Of a DNA stretch of 64,000 bases, positions 35,836 to 44,751 are shown one piece after another (positions within the stretch are counted from its first letter, which is position 1; every line of letters begins with the position of its first letter). The position numbers and the translations under genes were made by a program. Source of the stretch: Anaerolineae bacterium (GTDB taxonomy: Bacteria > Chloroflexota > Anaerolineae > Anaerolineales > UBA4823); the NCBI GenBank assembly GCA_003327455.1, contig QOQU01000002.1, positions 419,963 to 483,962 on the forward strand, read 5' to 3'. The notes under the pieces are model-generated. The model saw only the letters and a program-made list of their open reading frames with translations, searched no databases and was not told the origin of the DNA.

Positions 35836-37272
35836 TTCTTGGGTTGCCATCGATTGCTGAAGCAGCCGCAGATGGACAGCCGTCCGGCTTTCGGGTGTCA
35901 GCCGGGCTGAATGGCTGATGGTATAACCAGGCAACCATAGGATTTCTGTTTCATTACAGACAAGCGGATAAGTCTTTCGCAACCAGACAGGGATTTTGCG
36001 ATTGATAAAAATATCCGCCAGTTTTGCAGTCCGACCACCCATTGAAAGCGGCGCAAAGCGATCACCGGGGTTTGGTGTACGTAAGATTAATCCATTCTTA
36101 CAAACCTCAAAATCCAACCAGGCTTCAAAAGCGTTCCTGGTAGACTTGCGCATCTCTTCGTAAGGTTGACCCATGACCCGTTCCACCTGCAGTATCCATC
36201 TTTCATTAACTTTTATCATACCCGAATCGGGCAGGTCAGCCCTCTCTCGACCACTAAATTGCGGATACTCGTCAACAGGGGGTAGCGCCGAGCTTTTCAC
36301 CAGGTATCCCCGTTCCGTATCCTTGAAGCAGTTCACCAGTTTGTTAATGCTTCGGTGCGTGAGGTGGGGAGTCAAGAAAACGTTGATAATTTCTTCAACC
36401 TGGGGAAATTCAAGCGTTGGCAAGCCTGAGTATAAGCACTGGAAGGCGCGCCGAACGATCCGCCGACGCATTGCTTGCGGGAGATTTCGGAATTGCGATA
36501 AATCCAGCCCTACGACGTCCGAATCTACGAGACGAATTGTTTGCTTCCAGGCAAGTTCTTCTTGTTCCTTCAGCACCTCTTCTTCATCTGCCAGGAGTTG
36601 AGCAGTTTGCCAGAGCAACTTACGGATCGAAGGGTTGTATTTTTCCAAAACAGGGAGAAGGTTATGACGAATCCGATTACGGGTATAGGTGGGATCAAAA
36701 TTCGACTGATCGATAAAGGGCTCAATGCCCTTCTGCGAAAGGTATTCCAGGATCTGAGAGCGCCAGACAGACAGCAAGGGTCGTACCAGCGGAATGGTAT
36801 CGCTCCATGGATTTGGCAGCGCAACAACGCTCATTCCGCTCAAGCCTCTGCTCCCTGCACCTCGTAACAGGTGCATCAGAACGGTTTCAACCTGATCGTC
36901 AGCCGTATGGGCAACCAGCACAGCTCTGGCTTGACTTTTCTCCGCCTCTCCAAAAAGAAATCGATAGCGGCACTGGCGCGCCGCTTCCTCAATGGTTAAA
37001 GAATGCTCTTTTGCATAGGTTGCAACGGCAATTCTTTGAGCGATGAAGGATGCGCCGATCTGATTCGCCCAATTGCGCACACCTTCTTCCTCCTCATTTG
37101 CAGAGGGACGCAATTGATGGTTCAAATGAGCAATCAGCACCTTCCAATCCAACTCTTGCAGGAGCATCATTAAAGCCAGACTATCCGGGCCGCCGGAGAC
37201 TCCGACTAACAGCAAATCGCTGCGCTCAAGCTGGCATATTTCTTGTAAAACTCTTCGAATTGCCGATAACAT
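35818..37272 (-). CDS. tilS: tRNA(Ile)-lysidine synthase
   Basis: 484 aa. Converts C34 of the CAU tRNA-Ile to lysidine with ATP. The PP-loop is GVSGGPDSLALM; also AHLNHQLRP, the VAHTADDQVETVLM segment and RNRIRHNLLP. The C-terminal TilS domain includes GDRFAPLSMGG and RKIPVWLRKTYPLV. Start ATG 37272: TATAAT ends 11 bases upstream, with no SD. Converges with the recombinase-like gene. Confidence 0.95.
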   Translation of the reverse strand: MLSAIRRVLQEICQLERSDLLLVGVSGGPDSLALMMLLQELDWKVLIAHLNHQLRPSANEEEEGVRNWANQIGASFIAQRIAVATYAKEHSLTIEEAARQCRYRFLFGEAEKSQARAVLVAHTADDQVETVLMHLLRGAGSRGLSGMSVVALPNPWSDTIPLVRPLLSVWRSQILEYLSQKGIEPFIDQSNFDPTYTRNRIRHNLLPVLEKYNPSIRKLLWQTAQLLADEEEVLKEQEELAWKQTIRLVDSDVVGLDLSQFRNLPQAMRRRIVRRAFQCLYSGLPTLEFPQVEEIINVFLTPHLTHRSINKLVNCFKDTERGYLVKSSALPPVDEYPQFSGRERADLPDSGMIKVNERWILQVERVMGQPYEEMRKSTRNAFEAWLDFEVCKNGLILRTPNPGDRFAPLSMGGRTAKLADIFINRKIPVWLRKTYPLVCNETEILWLPGYTISHSARLTPESRTAVHLRLLQQSMATQELIREN

Positions 37273-37283
37273 TCTAAGAAAAG

Positions 37284-37289
37284 ATTATA
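37284..37289 (-). promoter_or_regulatory. -10 box before tilS
   Basis: TATAAT on the minus strand, 11 bases before the ATG. The predicted leader is a few bases only. Confidence 0.45.
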
Positions 37290-37400
37290 ATTGTTAACAT
37301 CTGGTTTTTGCGTTGTTTATGAATAAGTTTAACGAAAGCACACTCCCTGTCCCGGATCATATTCACCCATCATCGTGATACTCCTCAGGAGAAAACCTGC

Positions 37401-38558
37401 ATGGCGGAAAAAATACTCATTGTGGATGACGATCTCGATACTCTGCGTTTAGTTGGCTTGATGTTGCAACGCCAGGGTTATCAAATCATAGCTGCCAGCA
37501 ATGGCCCACAGGCATTGGTTCTGGCTGAAAAAGAGCAACCTCACTTAATCCTCTTAGACATCATGATGCCAGAGATGGATGGTTATGAAGTTGCCAGACG
37601 GATTCGGGCCAATCCGATCACCGCGGCGATACCGATCATCATGTTTACAGCAAAAAGCCAGGTTGAAGATAAAGTCCTGGGATACGAGGCTGGCGCGGAT
37701 GATTACATAACCAAACCCACCCAACCTCGAGAACTGTTTGCCAAGATGCGGGCTGTATTAGCCCGCGCGAAGAAAGCTGCCCCTGGCACCATCGTCGAAA
37801 CGCCACCTTCACAGGAAAGAGGTTATTTAATCGGTGTAATCGGGACAAAAGGAGGCATCGGAACCACCACGCTGGTATTCAACCTTGCGCTTGCCCTGCA
37901 TCAAAACAGTCAAAAAGCCGTGATTGCGGCCGAATGTTCGCCTGGTATGGGCACAATTGGCATCGAACTGGGTTATAAAGTAAGCGATGGTCTGGATCGT
38001 CTGCTTCAGCGCAACGAATTCGAAATCACAGCTTTGGACGTCGAAAATAGCCTGATTCAATTTTCGAGCGGCGTGCGCTTGCTGCTCACCTCCAACGATC
38101 CGCTCGCCAGGTTAAAAACGCCCACCTCAGCCCATTTTCAGCAAATCACGCAAATCCTCTTAGGGATGGGCAAATACATCTTCTTGGATTGTGGAACATC
38201 ATTAAGCTCTTTCCTGCAACCGATATACCACCAATGCAATGTAATCTTTTTACTGATTGAGCCGACACTATTATCGATTGCCAAATTCCATAGCATCCGC
38301 GACGCGCTTCTTGAACAAGATGTGCATCAAAATCGCATTCATGCCATTGTCTACAATCGAGTTCGCTCAGATATTATGCTCACTCGCTCTCAAATTCAAG
38401 AAAAGTTAGGGGCAGAAATCTTTGGCATGATCGCTCCTGCCCCCGAACTGGTCTATCATGCAGCCCTGAACAACCGCCCAATTTACCTGCACCAACCGGA
38501 GAGCGCAACTGCCAGTCAATTAAACGAGATAGCCCGAAAGATCCTCACCCTTGCCTGA
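37401..38558 (+). CDS. CpaE-like receiver-MinD/ParA ATPase fusion
   Basis: 385 aa. CheY-like receiver (residues 1-125: VDDDLDTLRL, phosphoacceptor Asp in LLDIMMPEMDG, MFTAK, KPTQPREL) joined to a SIMIBI-class ATPase domain (residues 140-385) with GTKGGIGTTTL. The second Lys of the deviant Walker A is replaced by Thr, as is usual in CpaE proteins of tight-adherence pili, which bind but may not hydrolyse ATP. No pilus genes are nearby. An SD-like CAGGAGAAAA precedes the ATG. Confidence 0.85.
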   Translation: MAEKILIVDDDLDTLRLVGLMLQRQGYQIIAASNGPQALVLAEKEQPHLILLDIMMPEMDGYEVARRIRANPITAAIPIIMFTAKSQVEDKVLGYEAGADDYITKPTQPRELFAKMRAVLARAKKAAPGTIVETPPSQERGYLIGVIGTKGGIGTTTLVFNLALALHQNSQKAVIAAECSPGMGTIGIELGYKVSDGLDRLLQRNEFEITALDVENSLIQFSSGVRLLLTSNDPLARLKTPTSAHFQQITQILLGMGKYIFLDCGTSLSSFLQPIYHQCNVIFLLIEPTLLSIAKFHSIRDALLEQDVHQNRIHAIVYNRVRSDIMLTRSQIQEKLGAEIFGMIAPAPELVYHAALNNRPIYLHQPESATASQLNEIARKILTLA

Positions 38559-38568
38559 GCGCCTTGCC

Positions 38569-39357
38569 ATGTCCACTCCTTCTCCACTCAACCCCAGTGC
38601 CATCCAGAGCGCAGCGGAAATCATCCGTAAAAGCAAACGAGGGGTGGTGTTGAGTGGAGCAGGCATTTCTACTCCTTCCGGCATTCCAGACTTTCGCTCT
38701 CCTCAAACGGGTATCTGGGCAAAAATCGAACCGCTGGAAGTAGCCTCTGCGCTTGCCTTTCGCTATAATCCCATCCGTTTTTTTGAGTGGCTACGCCCGC
38801 TTGCCACCCAGATTCTAACTGCAGAACCCAACCCTGCCCATCTTGCCGTCAGCCAACTTCAACAAATGGGATACGTGCAGACCATCGTGACCCAAAACAT
38901 TGACGGTCTTCACCAGAAAGCCGGCAGCAAAAATGTGCTCGAAGTGCATGGCACATTTGAAACAATGACCTGCGTAGAATGTTACACCAAAGTCCCTTCG
39001 CAACCCTTTATCCCGCCGTACTTAGAACAAGGCATCGTCCCGCGCTGTCCAAAATGCAATGGAATTTTGAAACCAGATGTCATTCTGTTTGGTGAGCAGA
39101 TGCCCTATCATCCCTGGCAACAAGCCCAAAAAGCCAGTCGCCATTGTGATCTGATGATTGTAGCCGGCTCGTCTCTCGAAGTTCTACCGGTCGCTCAATT
39201 GCCCATGCAGGCTGTGGAACGCGGCGCGCACCTGATCATTATCAACCATACGCCTACCTATCTCGATGTGCGCGCGGATGTGGTCTTTTCGGAAGACGTT
39301 GCCGTCATCTTACCCCAGATTGTGACCGAAATTCTCGCTCAAACCCAATCGAAATAG
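38569..39357 (+). CDS. NAD-dependent protein deacylase, sirtuin
   Basis: 262 aa. SIR2 family: SGAGISTPSGIPDFRS (NAD site), TQNIDGLHQKAG with the general-base region HGTFE, two zinc-binding pairs (CVECYTK and CPKCNG), GSSLEVLP and a C-terminal NAD contact. Removes acyl groups from lysine using NAD. Start ATG 38569 preferred; the open frame begins at TTG 38551 inside the CpaE-like stop region. Converges with mutL. Confidence 0.93.
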   Translation: MSTPSPLNPSAIQSAAEIIRKSKRGVVLSGAGISTPSGIPDFRSPQTGIWAKIEPLEVASALAFRYNPIRFFEWLRPLATQILTAEPNPAHLAVSQLQQMGYVQTIVTQNIDGLHQKAGSKNVLEVHGTFETMTCVECYTKVPSQPFIPPYLEQGIVPRCPKCNGILKPDVILFGEQMPYHPWQQAQKASRHCDLMIVAGSSLEVLPVAQLPMQAVERGAHLIIINHTPTYLDVRADVVFSEDVAVILPQIVTEILAQTQSK

Positions 39358-39367
39358 AGAGATTGCC

Positions 39368-41092
39368 CTAGATCGCCCCACGCCGCCCAAACTGGCGCTC
39401 CAGTAAATCCACTGACAGATGGATCATGGTCGGACGACCATGTGGACAGGTGCGCGGCGATTGACAGTCTTCCAATTCTCTCAGGAGAGCTTTTTGCTCT
39501 TCAGGTGAAAGGCTCTGCCCGGCCTTGACTGCGATGCGTTTACAAATGCGGGCTATCAAGCGTTTCTCCGTCTCCCGTTTCAACGGCTCTTCGTTCTCCT
39601 CGAAATCCTCAATCGTTGCCCGCACGGCTAACGCTCCATCCACACCGGCAAAGAAGGACGGCAAGGCTCTTACCTGAAAGGTATTTAAACCAAAGGGGAC
39701 AATTTCAAACCCCAGGCGGTTCAGGATCGGGATTTGCTCTTCAAACAGAGCAGCCTGAGCTGAACTCAAGGTTAGCAGGCTGGGTTGGAGAAGCTTTTGG
39801 GATGTGATGGTTGTCTGGGATTGTCGTAGAAATCTTTCAAAAAGGACGCGTTCATGAGCAGCATGTTGATCAATCAGATACAATCCATCTGGGCCTTCAG
39901 CAATGATATACGTGTTCGCCACCTGCCCAATCCAGCGCAGGAGGGGAATTTTCTGGTTAAGCGTGGGCAGCTCAGTTTCCGGGTGAGGTACAGGTGGTGA
40001 AGATGTAGTTGTACCCTGCACAACCTCAGAGCGAGCACTCTGGATTTCATCAAAAGGTGGTTGCCACACGGGTGGATTGGGCATTGCCGGAAATACAGAA
40101 AGCGATGAGCCGGCAACCAGAGTTCGGCGCACCACATGCTGAATTAAACCAAACATTTGACCTGGATTTGCAAAGCGCACTTCGGCTTTGGCTGGATGCA
40201 CGTTGACATCAACCTTTTGCGGGTCAATCTCAATAAATAGCCATACCAGAGGAAAACGTCCGACCATTATAAGGGTGTGATAGGCTTGCAAAACTGCGGA
40301 GGTCAACAGGCTATCTTGAATCGGGCGACGGTTAACAAAGAGGTGGATCTCGCGACGATTGGAGCGCGTCAGGCCTGGTGGACTGATCAAGCCACCAATC
40401 CGAAAATCACTATCCTCGTAATTGACTTCAATCAGTTGACGAGCTTCATCCACACCCATCAAACTGGCAAGAATTTCTCGCCGTTCACCGTTACCGCTGC
40501 TGGCAAAGCTCAAGCGACCATCCTGCATGAGTTGAAATTGAACTCGGGGAAAGGCTAAGGCATAATCAACGACCACTGCGTCAATCCGCTGGCGCTCAGT
40601 TGGATCGCTCTTGAGAAATTTGCGTCTGGCGGGAACGTTGAAAAACAGGTCTTCAACGCGAACCGTTGTGCCATGCGGAGCACCTGTGGCTTGAATTTGC
40701 GGTTCTGAGCCGCCTTCGACAATCAAACGGTAACCTACCTCTGCCTGGCGCGTCCGTGACGTAATCGTCAGCCGGGCAATCGACCCAATAGAAGCCAGGG
40801 CTTCTCCTCGAAAGCCCAGTGTTGTGATGCGCCACAGGTCTTGGGCTGAGTTGATCTTGCTGGTCGCATGGCGAAGAACTGCCAGTGGCAGTTCTTCACC
40901 CGCAATCCCTTCGCCATTATCGGATACCTCGATCAATTTCTTACCGGCTGAAAGACACTGGATGTGAATCTGGGTTGCCCCAGCATCGAGCGCGTTTTCG
41001 ATTAATTCTTTAACCACCGAAGCGGGTCTTTCCACCACCTCGCCGGCGGCAATTTGTGAAGCCACTTCCGGAGCTAAGATCTGGATCGCCAT
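39368..41092 (-). CDS. mutL: DNA mismatch repair protein MutL
   Basis: 574 aa. GHKL ATPase N-terminus: IAAGEVVERPASVVKELIENALDAGA, DNGEGI, ATSKI and GFRGEALASI. C-terminal endonuclease-type motifs are present: DQHAAHERVLFER (the DQHA-E-E metal site) and CPHGRPTM, so it is the nicking type found in bacteria without MutH. Links mismatch recognition by MutS to excision, where RecJ (also in this window) may act. No clear SD at ATG 41092. Confidence 0.97.
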   Translation of the reverse strand: MAIQILAPEVASQIAAGEVVERPASVVKELIENALDAGATQIHIQCLSAGKKLIEVSDNGEGIAGEELPLAVLRHATSKINSAQDLWRITTLGFRGEALASIGSIARLTITSRTRQAEVGYRLIVEGGSEPQIQATGAPHGTTVRVEDLFFNVPARRKFLKSDPTERQRIDAVVVDYALAFPRVQFQLMQDGRLSFASSGNGERREILASLMGVDEARQLIEVNYEDSDFRIGGLISPPGLTRSNRREIHLFVNRRPIQDSLLTSAVLQAYHTLIMVGRFPLVWLFIEIDPQKVDVNVHPAKAEVRFANPGQMFGLIQHVVRRTLVAGSSLSVFPAMPNPPVWQPPFDEIQSARSEVVQGTTTSSPPVPHPETELPTLNQKIPLLRWIGQVANTYIIAEGPDGLYLIDQHAAHERVLFERFLRQSQTTITSQKLLQPSLLTLSSAQAALFEEQIPILNRLGFEIVPFGLNTFQVRALPSFFAGVDGALAVRATIEDFEENEEPLKRETEKRLIARICKRIAVKAGQSLSPEEQKALLRELEDCQSPRTCPHGRPTMIHLSVDLLERQFGRRGAI

Positions 41093-41144
41093 TTTCTTCC
41101 TTTACTTACTTTGATTATACCTGCCTTATCCTCGGGTTTTCAGT

Positions 41145-41150
41145 TATACT
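41145..41150 (+). promoter_or_regulatory. -10 box for leaderless HAD gene
   Basis: TATACT with exactly 6 bases to the ATG at 41157. No SD. Confidence 0.55.
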
Positions 41151-41156
41151 TTGGGC

Positions 41157-41816
41157 ATGAAGTTCGAAGTAGCCTTTTTTGACCTGGACGATACGCTTTA
41201 TGATAAGCAAAGCGGATTATGGGAAGCCATTCGCAACCGCATGTCCTTATATATGCACGAGCGGTTGGGCATGTCCTGGGAGGTGATTCCAACGCTGCGG
41301 CGGCATTATTTCGAGACCTACGGGACAACCCTGAGAGGCTTGCAATTGCATCACCAGGTAGATGCCGATGATTACCTCGCTTATGTCCATGATCTTCCGA
41401 TCCACGAATTTATTCAACCTGACCCGCAGTTGCGTCAAATGCTCATGACGCTTCCCTTACGTCGTTTTATCTTCACCAACGCTGATCGCGATCATGCCAG
41501 ACGGGTTTTACAGACCCTGAACATCGCTGATTGCTTCGATGGGATTATCGACGTGCGCGCGATTCATTTCTATTGCAAACCTGAACCGCAAGCCTATCAA
41601 ATTGCCCTGCAGATCGCTGAGATTGACGAACCACAGCAGTGCCTCTACCTGGACGATTCTCTGGTCAATTTAGCTGCTGCCCGCAAGTTAGGATTTTATA
41701 CCGTCCTGGTTGGACAAGATGGACACGAACCTCAGGTTGATCTGAGCATACGCGAAATCAAGGAATTGCGCAAAAAAATGCCACACCTGTGGGATAACCA
41801 CCGAGGCACTCCATGA
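41157..41816 (+). CDS. HAD-superfamily hydrolase (pyrimidine 5'-nucleotidase type)
   Basis: 219 aa. Motif I is FFDLDDTLYD (nucleophile Asp and general acid), motif II is FTNADRDHA, Lys in FYCKPEPQAY, and motif III YLDDSLVNLAAA. Similar to the SDT1/PHM8-like pyrimidine 5'-nucleotidases that release phosphate from UMP/CMP. The ATG at 41157 is 6 bases after a TATACT box, so translation is probably leaderless; a TTG two codons earlier is inside that spacer. Overlaps the CoA-transferase-like gene by 4 bases. Confidence 0.87.
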   Translation: MKFEVAFFDLDDTLYDKQSGLWEAIRNRMSLYMHERLGMSWEVIPTLRRHYFETYGTTLRGLQLHHQVDADDYLAYVHDLPIHEFIQPDPQLRQMLMTLPLRRFIFTNADRDHARRVLQTLNIADCFDGIIDVRAIHFYCKPEPQAYQIALQIAEIDEPQQCLYLDDSLVNLAAARKLGFYTVLVGQDGHEPQVDLSIREIKELRKKMPHLWDNHRGTP

Positions 41817-42628
41817 CAGCCAAATTGATCACCCTTCAAGAAGCAGTTGCTACAATTCCCTCTGGTGCTACCCTCGCTCTGGGAGGGATGACCCTATACC
41901 GTCGCCCGGTGGCTTTTGTTCGCCACCTGATTTATCATGCTCGCTACCACCAACCTGTTCAAAACTTGACCTTATTAGCCTTTACAGCTGGCTATGAATC
42001 CGATCTTCTGGTCGGAGCCGGGATCGTCAATACTGTTCGCACCTGTTATTTTGGCCTCGAAATCTTCGGTTTTGCGCCGATGTTCACCTATTATGCAAAC
42101 CAGGGGGCAATAAACGTTATTGAGGAAACCGAAGCCAGCATTGCCTTCGGCTTGCGCGCCCGAATGGCCGGGGTCGGTTTTATGCCTAGCCTGGCATGGA
42201 TCGGCACCGATTTACCCAAACTGCGCCAGGATGTTAAAACGGTGATCGATCCGTATAGCGGAGAAGAATTAACCGCATTCCCGGCCATTGAAGCGGATAT
42301 TGCGGTCATCCACGCATTACAAGCCGACCGCGATGGGAATGCGCTCATTGGAAAAAATAAAGGGATCGACGAAGAACTTGCGCTTACTTCAAAAACTGTC
42401 ATAATCACCGCCGAAGAGATCGTCCCTGCTCTTGAACACGCCGATATCGTTGCCCCATTTGTTGATTTTATCATCCATGCCCCGCAGGGCGCAAAGCCAA
42501 CCTCCTGCCACCCACTCTACCCTGTCGACGGATTTGCCCTATTGGACTACGTTTCTTCCGTGAGCGATGCAGCCTCTTTCGAGCGCTACCTTGAAACCTG
42601 GTTGGCTCAGGTTCATAACGAATATTAA
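41813..42628 (+). CDS. CoA-transferase family I, alpha-subunit-like protein
   Basis: 271 aa. Resembles the alpha subunit of glutaconate CoA transferase: IPSGATLALGGMTLYRRPVAFVRHL (GxGG oxyanion region), and GFMPSLAWIGTDL, IEADIAVIHALQADRDGNAL. The probable beta partner is 31 kb upstream at 9962, an unusual separation for obligate heteromers. An acidic run (VIEETEAS, about residues 104-111) lies in the region where IpdA-type hydrolases place their catalytic Glu, but that alignment is by eye. Coupled to the HAD gene (ATGA). Confidence 0.82.
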   Translation: MTAKLITLQEAVATIPSGATLALGGMTLYRRPVAFVRHLIYHARYHQPVQNLTLLAFTAGYESDLLVGAGIVNTVRTCYFGLEIFGFAPMFTYYANQGAINVIEETEASIAFGLRARMAGVGFMPSLAWIGTDLPKLRQDVKTVIDPYSGEELTAFPAIEADIAVIHALQADRDGNALIGKNKGIDEELALTSKTVIITAEEIVPALEHADIVAPFVDFIIHAPQGAKPTSCHPLYPVDGFALLDYVSSVSDAASFERYLETWLAQVHNEY

Positions 42629-42746
42629 TCTTTTCTATAGATTTTGTTTACATTTTTCTGTTTTAATCAATTAGAAAGTCAGGTAAATTTCACGAAAGCT
42701 CAAATAAAACCGTGTAAAGGTAACACAACTTAAGTCGAGGAAATCC

Positions 42747-43991
42747 ATGGAAAGTAAAAGACCTCCTATTCTGATCATTGTTATCCTGTTCGTCCTGGTT
42801 GTTGGCTCGACTTTGGCCGGTTTTTATGCAGGTCGAGTATCCGCAGCCAATCAAGCCTCCACGTTCATGATCATGCCAGAAGGCACCCCGCAGGTAGAAG
42901 CGTTACCCCAGGCACCAGTCGATCAAAGCGTCAGCGAATTGTTTGCTCCTTTTTGGCAAACCTGGCGGTTAATCCATGAACAATATGTTGAACAGCCGGT
43001 TGACGATGTCAAACTCATGCGCGGTGCCATTCAAGGGATGGTGGAGGCGCTCGGTGATGAACATTCATCTTACATCGATCCGGACTCGTTAGAAGAATTT
43101 CAGGCTCAACTAACCGGTACGGAGTACGAGGGCATCGGCGCCTATGTTGATACGACCCGTGAGTATCTGACGATTATCGCCCCGATGATGGGCTCACCAG
43201 CCGAAAAAGCCGGTCTGAAACCCGGCGATCAAATTATCGCGATTGATGGAGAAGACATGACCGGCATCGATGGCGAATTGGTACGCCAAAAGGTACTTGG
43301 TCCAGCCGGGTCGAAAGTGCGTCTGACCATCAAACGCCCTGGAGTAGAAGAGCCCTTTGATGTCGAGATTGTGCGCGCCAGTATCAAATCCACCAATGTT
43401 ATCGGAAGGATGGAGAGAAACAACATCGCTTACATCCGTCTCCTGGCTTTTGGTGACGAAAATACGATTCGGGATTTTCGGGAAATGCTTGAGAAACTGC
43501 TCTCTGAAAAACCGGATGGCTTAATTCTCGACCTGCGCAATAACGGAGGCGGATTGCTGAATTCGGCAATTGATATCGCATCCGAGTTTATCAAGGATGG
43601 CGTAATTGCCTATGAAGTCTATGGCGATGGTCGCCGGGAGACCTTCAAAGCAAGCGGTAAAGGCATTGCAACCGAGATACCTTTGATTGTATTGGTCAAC
43701 GAAGGCAGTGCCTCCGCATCCGAGATTGTTGCGGGTGCTATCCAGGACCTCGGCAGAGGCAAACTGCTTGGCGTTACCACCTATGGGAAAGGGTCTGTGC
43801 AGGTCTGGAACGACCTGCTCAATAACCAGGGAGCAGTGCGCATTACCGTTGCGCGCTGGCTGACCCCCAATGGGCGAACGATTCAAGGCGTGGGTTTGAC
43901 CCCCGACATCGAAGTACCGTTGAGTGAAGAAGACTATGCCGCCGGCAAAGACCCACAACTCGACAAAGCTATCAAACTGCTCACAAAGTAG
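42747..43991 (+). CDS. ctpA: C-terminal processing protease, S41 family
   Basis: 414 aa. One N-terminal membrane anchor (residues 8-28), a PDZ domain (about residues 130-215, GIGAYVDTTREYLTI, GLKPGDQIIAIDG) and the S41 protease domain with catalytic Ser in NEGSASASEIVAG and Lys in TYGKGSVQ. Trims or degrades envelope proteins outside the membrane. A weak GAGG sits before the ATG. Cotranscription with the YugP-type protease 18 bases downstream is likely. Confidence 0.94.
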   Translation: MESKRPPILIIVILFVLVVGSTLAGFYAGRVSAANQASTFMIMPEGTPQVEALPQAPVDQSVSELFAPFWQTWRLIHEQYVEQPVDDVKLMRGAIQGMVEALGDEHSSYIDPDSLEEFQAQLTGTEYEGIGAYVDTTREYLTIIAPMMGSPAEKAGLKPGDQIIAIDGEDMTGIDGELVRQKVLGPAGSKVRLTIKRPGVEEPFDVEIVRASIKSTNVIGRMERNNIAYIRLLAFGDENTIRDFREMLEKLLSEKPDGLILDLRNNGGGLLNSAIDIASEFIKDGVIAYEVYGDGRRETFKASGKGIATEIPLIVLVNEGSASASEIVAGAIQDLGRGKLLGVTTYGKGSVQVWNDLLNNQGAVRITVARWLTPNGRTIQGVGLTPDIEVPLSEEDYAAGKDPQLDKAIKLLTK

Positions 43992-44009
43992 CTAGAAAGG
44001 AGGACAACG

Positions 44010-44711
44010 ATGTTTTTCTTCGATCCATGCTACCTGATCTTTATGGCGCCAGCTTTTATCCTGATGCTGGCTGTTCAGTTTTACGTTAACTCTTCTTATT
44101 CGAGATGGAGTCAGGTGCCATCTCGGCTGCGCATCAGCGGTGCTCAGGCAGCCTCACAATTGATCCGTTACAGCGGGCTTTATAACGTGCGCATTGAGGG
44201 CATACGCGGGCAATTAACCGATCATTACGATCCCCGCGACAAAACCCTCCGGTTGTCAGAAGGTGTTTACAGTGGCGCTTCTGTAGCTGCATTAGCCGTG
44301 GCTGCCCACGAGCTTGGTCATGCCATGCAAGACCAGGAAGGATATTTCCCACTAAAACTGCGCTCTGCGTTGGTGCCAGCCGTGAATATTGGCTCTTACC
44401 TGGGTTGGATTCTCTTAATGGTCGGCTTTCTCCTGCGGTCACCAGAACTAGCCTGGTTAGGGGTGCTGGTCTTCTCTGGCGGCGCCATTTTCGCCCTGGC
44501 AACCCTGCCGGTCGAGTTTAACGCCTCTGCTCGCGCCAGGCGCTTGCTGGTCGAATCCGGCCTGATCGCAACCGAAGAGGAGCTACGCGGCGTCAATCAG
44601 GTGCTCAATGCGGCTGCGTTGACTTATGTTGCTGCTCTGGTGACGGCGGTATTGCAATTACTGTATTACGCCAGTCTTGTCATTGGAATGGGCGGACGAC
44701 GGAGAGAGTAA
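44010..44711 (+). CDS. YugP-type zinc metallopeptidase (membrane)
   Basis: 233 aa. Four hydrophobic helices: one at the N-terminus, two in the middle (about residues 120-165) and one at the C-terminus. The zinc motif is AAHELGHAMQD (HExxH, about residue 95). Family of putative neutral zinc metallopeptidases, probable role in membrane protein quality control. AAAGGAGG ribosome site. The stop codon lies in the loop of a perfect hairpin. Confidence 0.9.
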   Translation: MFFFDPCYLIFMAPAFILMLAVQFYVNSSYSRWSQVPSRLRISGAQAASQLIRYSGLYNVRIEGIRGQLTDHYDPRDKTLRLSEGVYSGASVAALAVAAHELGHAMQDQEGYFPLKLRSALVPAVNIGSYLGWILLMVGFLLRSPELAWLGVLVFSGGAIFALATLPVEFNASARARRLLVESGLIATEEELRGVNQVLNAAALTYVAALVTAVLQLLYYASLVIGMGGRRRE

Positions 44712-44722
44712 ATCTCTCCGTC
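44698..44722 (+). other. Perfect hairpin spanning the metallopeptidase stop codon
   Basis: GACGGAGAGA and TCTCTCCGTC form a 10-bp perfect stem with a 5-base loop holding the TAA. No T-run follows, so it is not a typical terminator. It could affect 3'-end stability or translation of the next gene. Confidence 0.5.
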
Positions 44723-44751
44723 TCCTTACCTTACAAACCCAATCCACTTCA

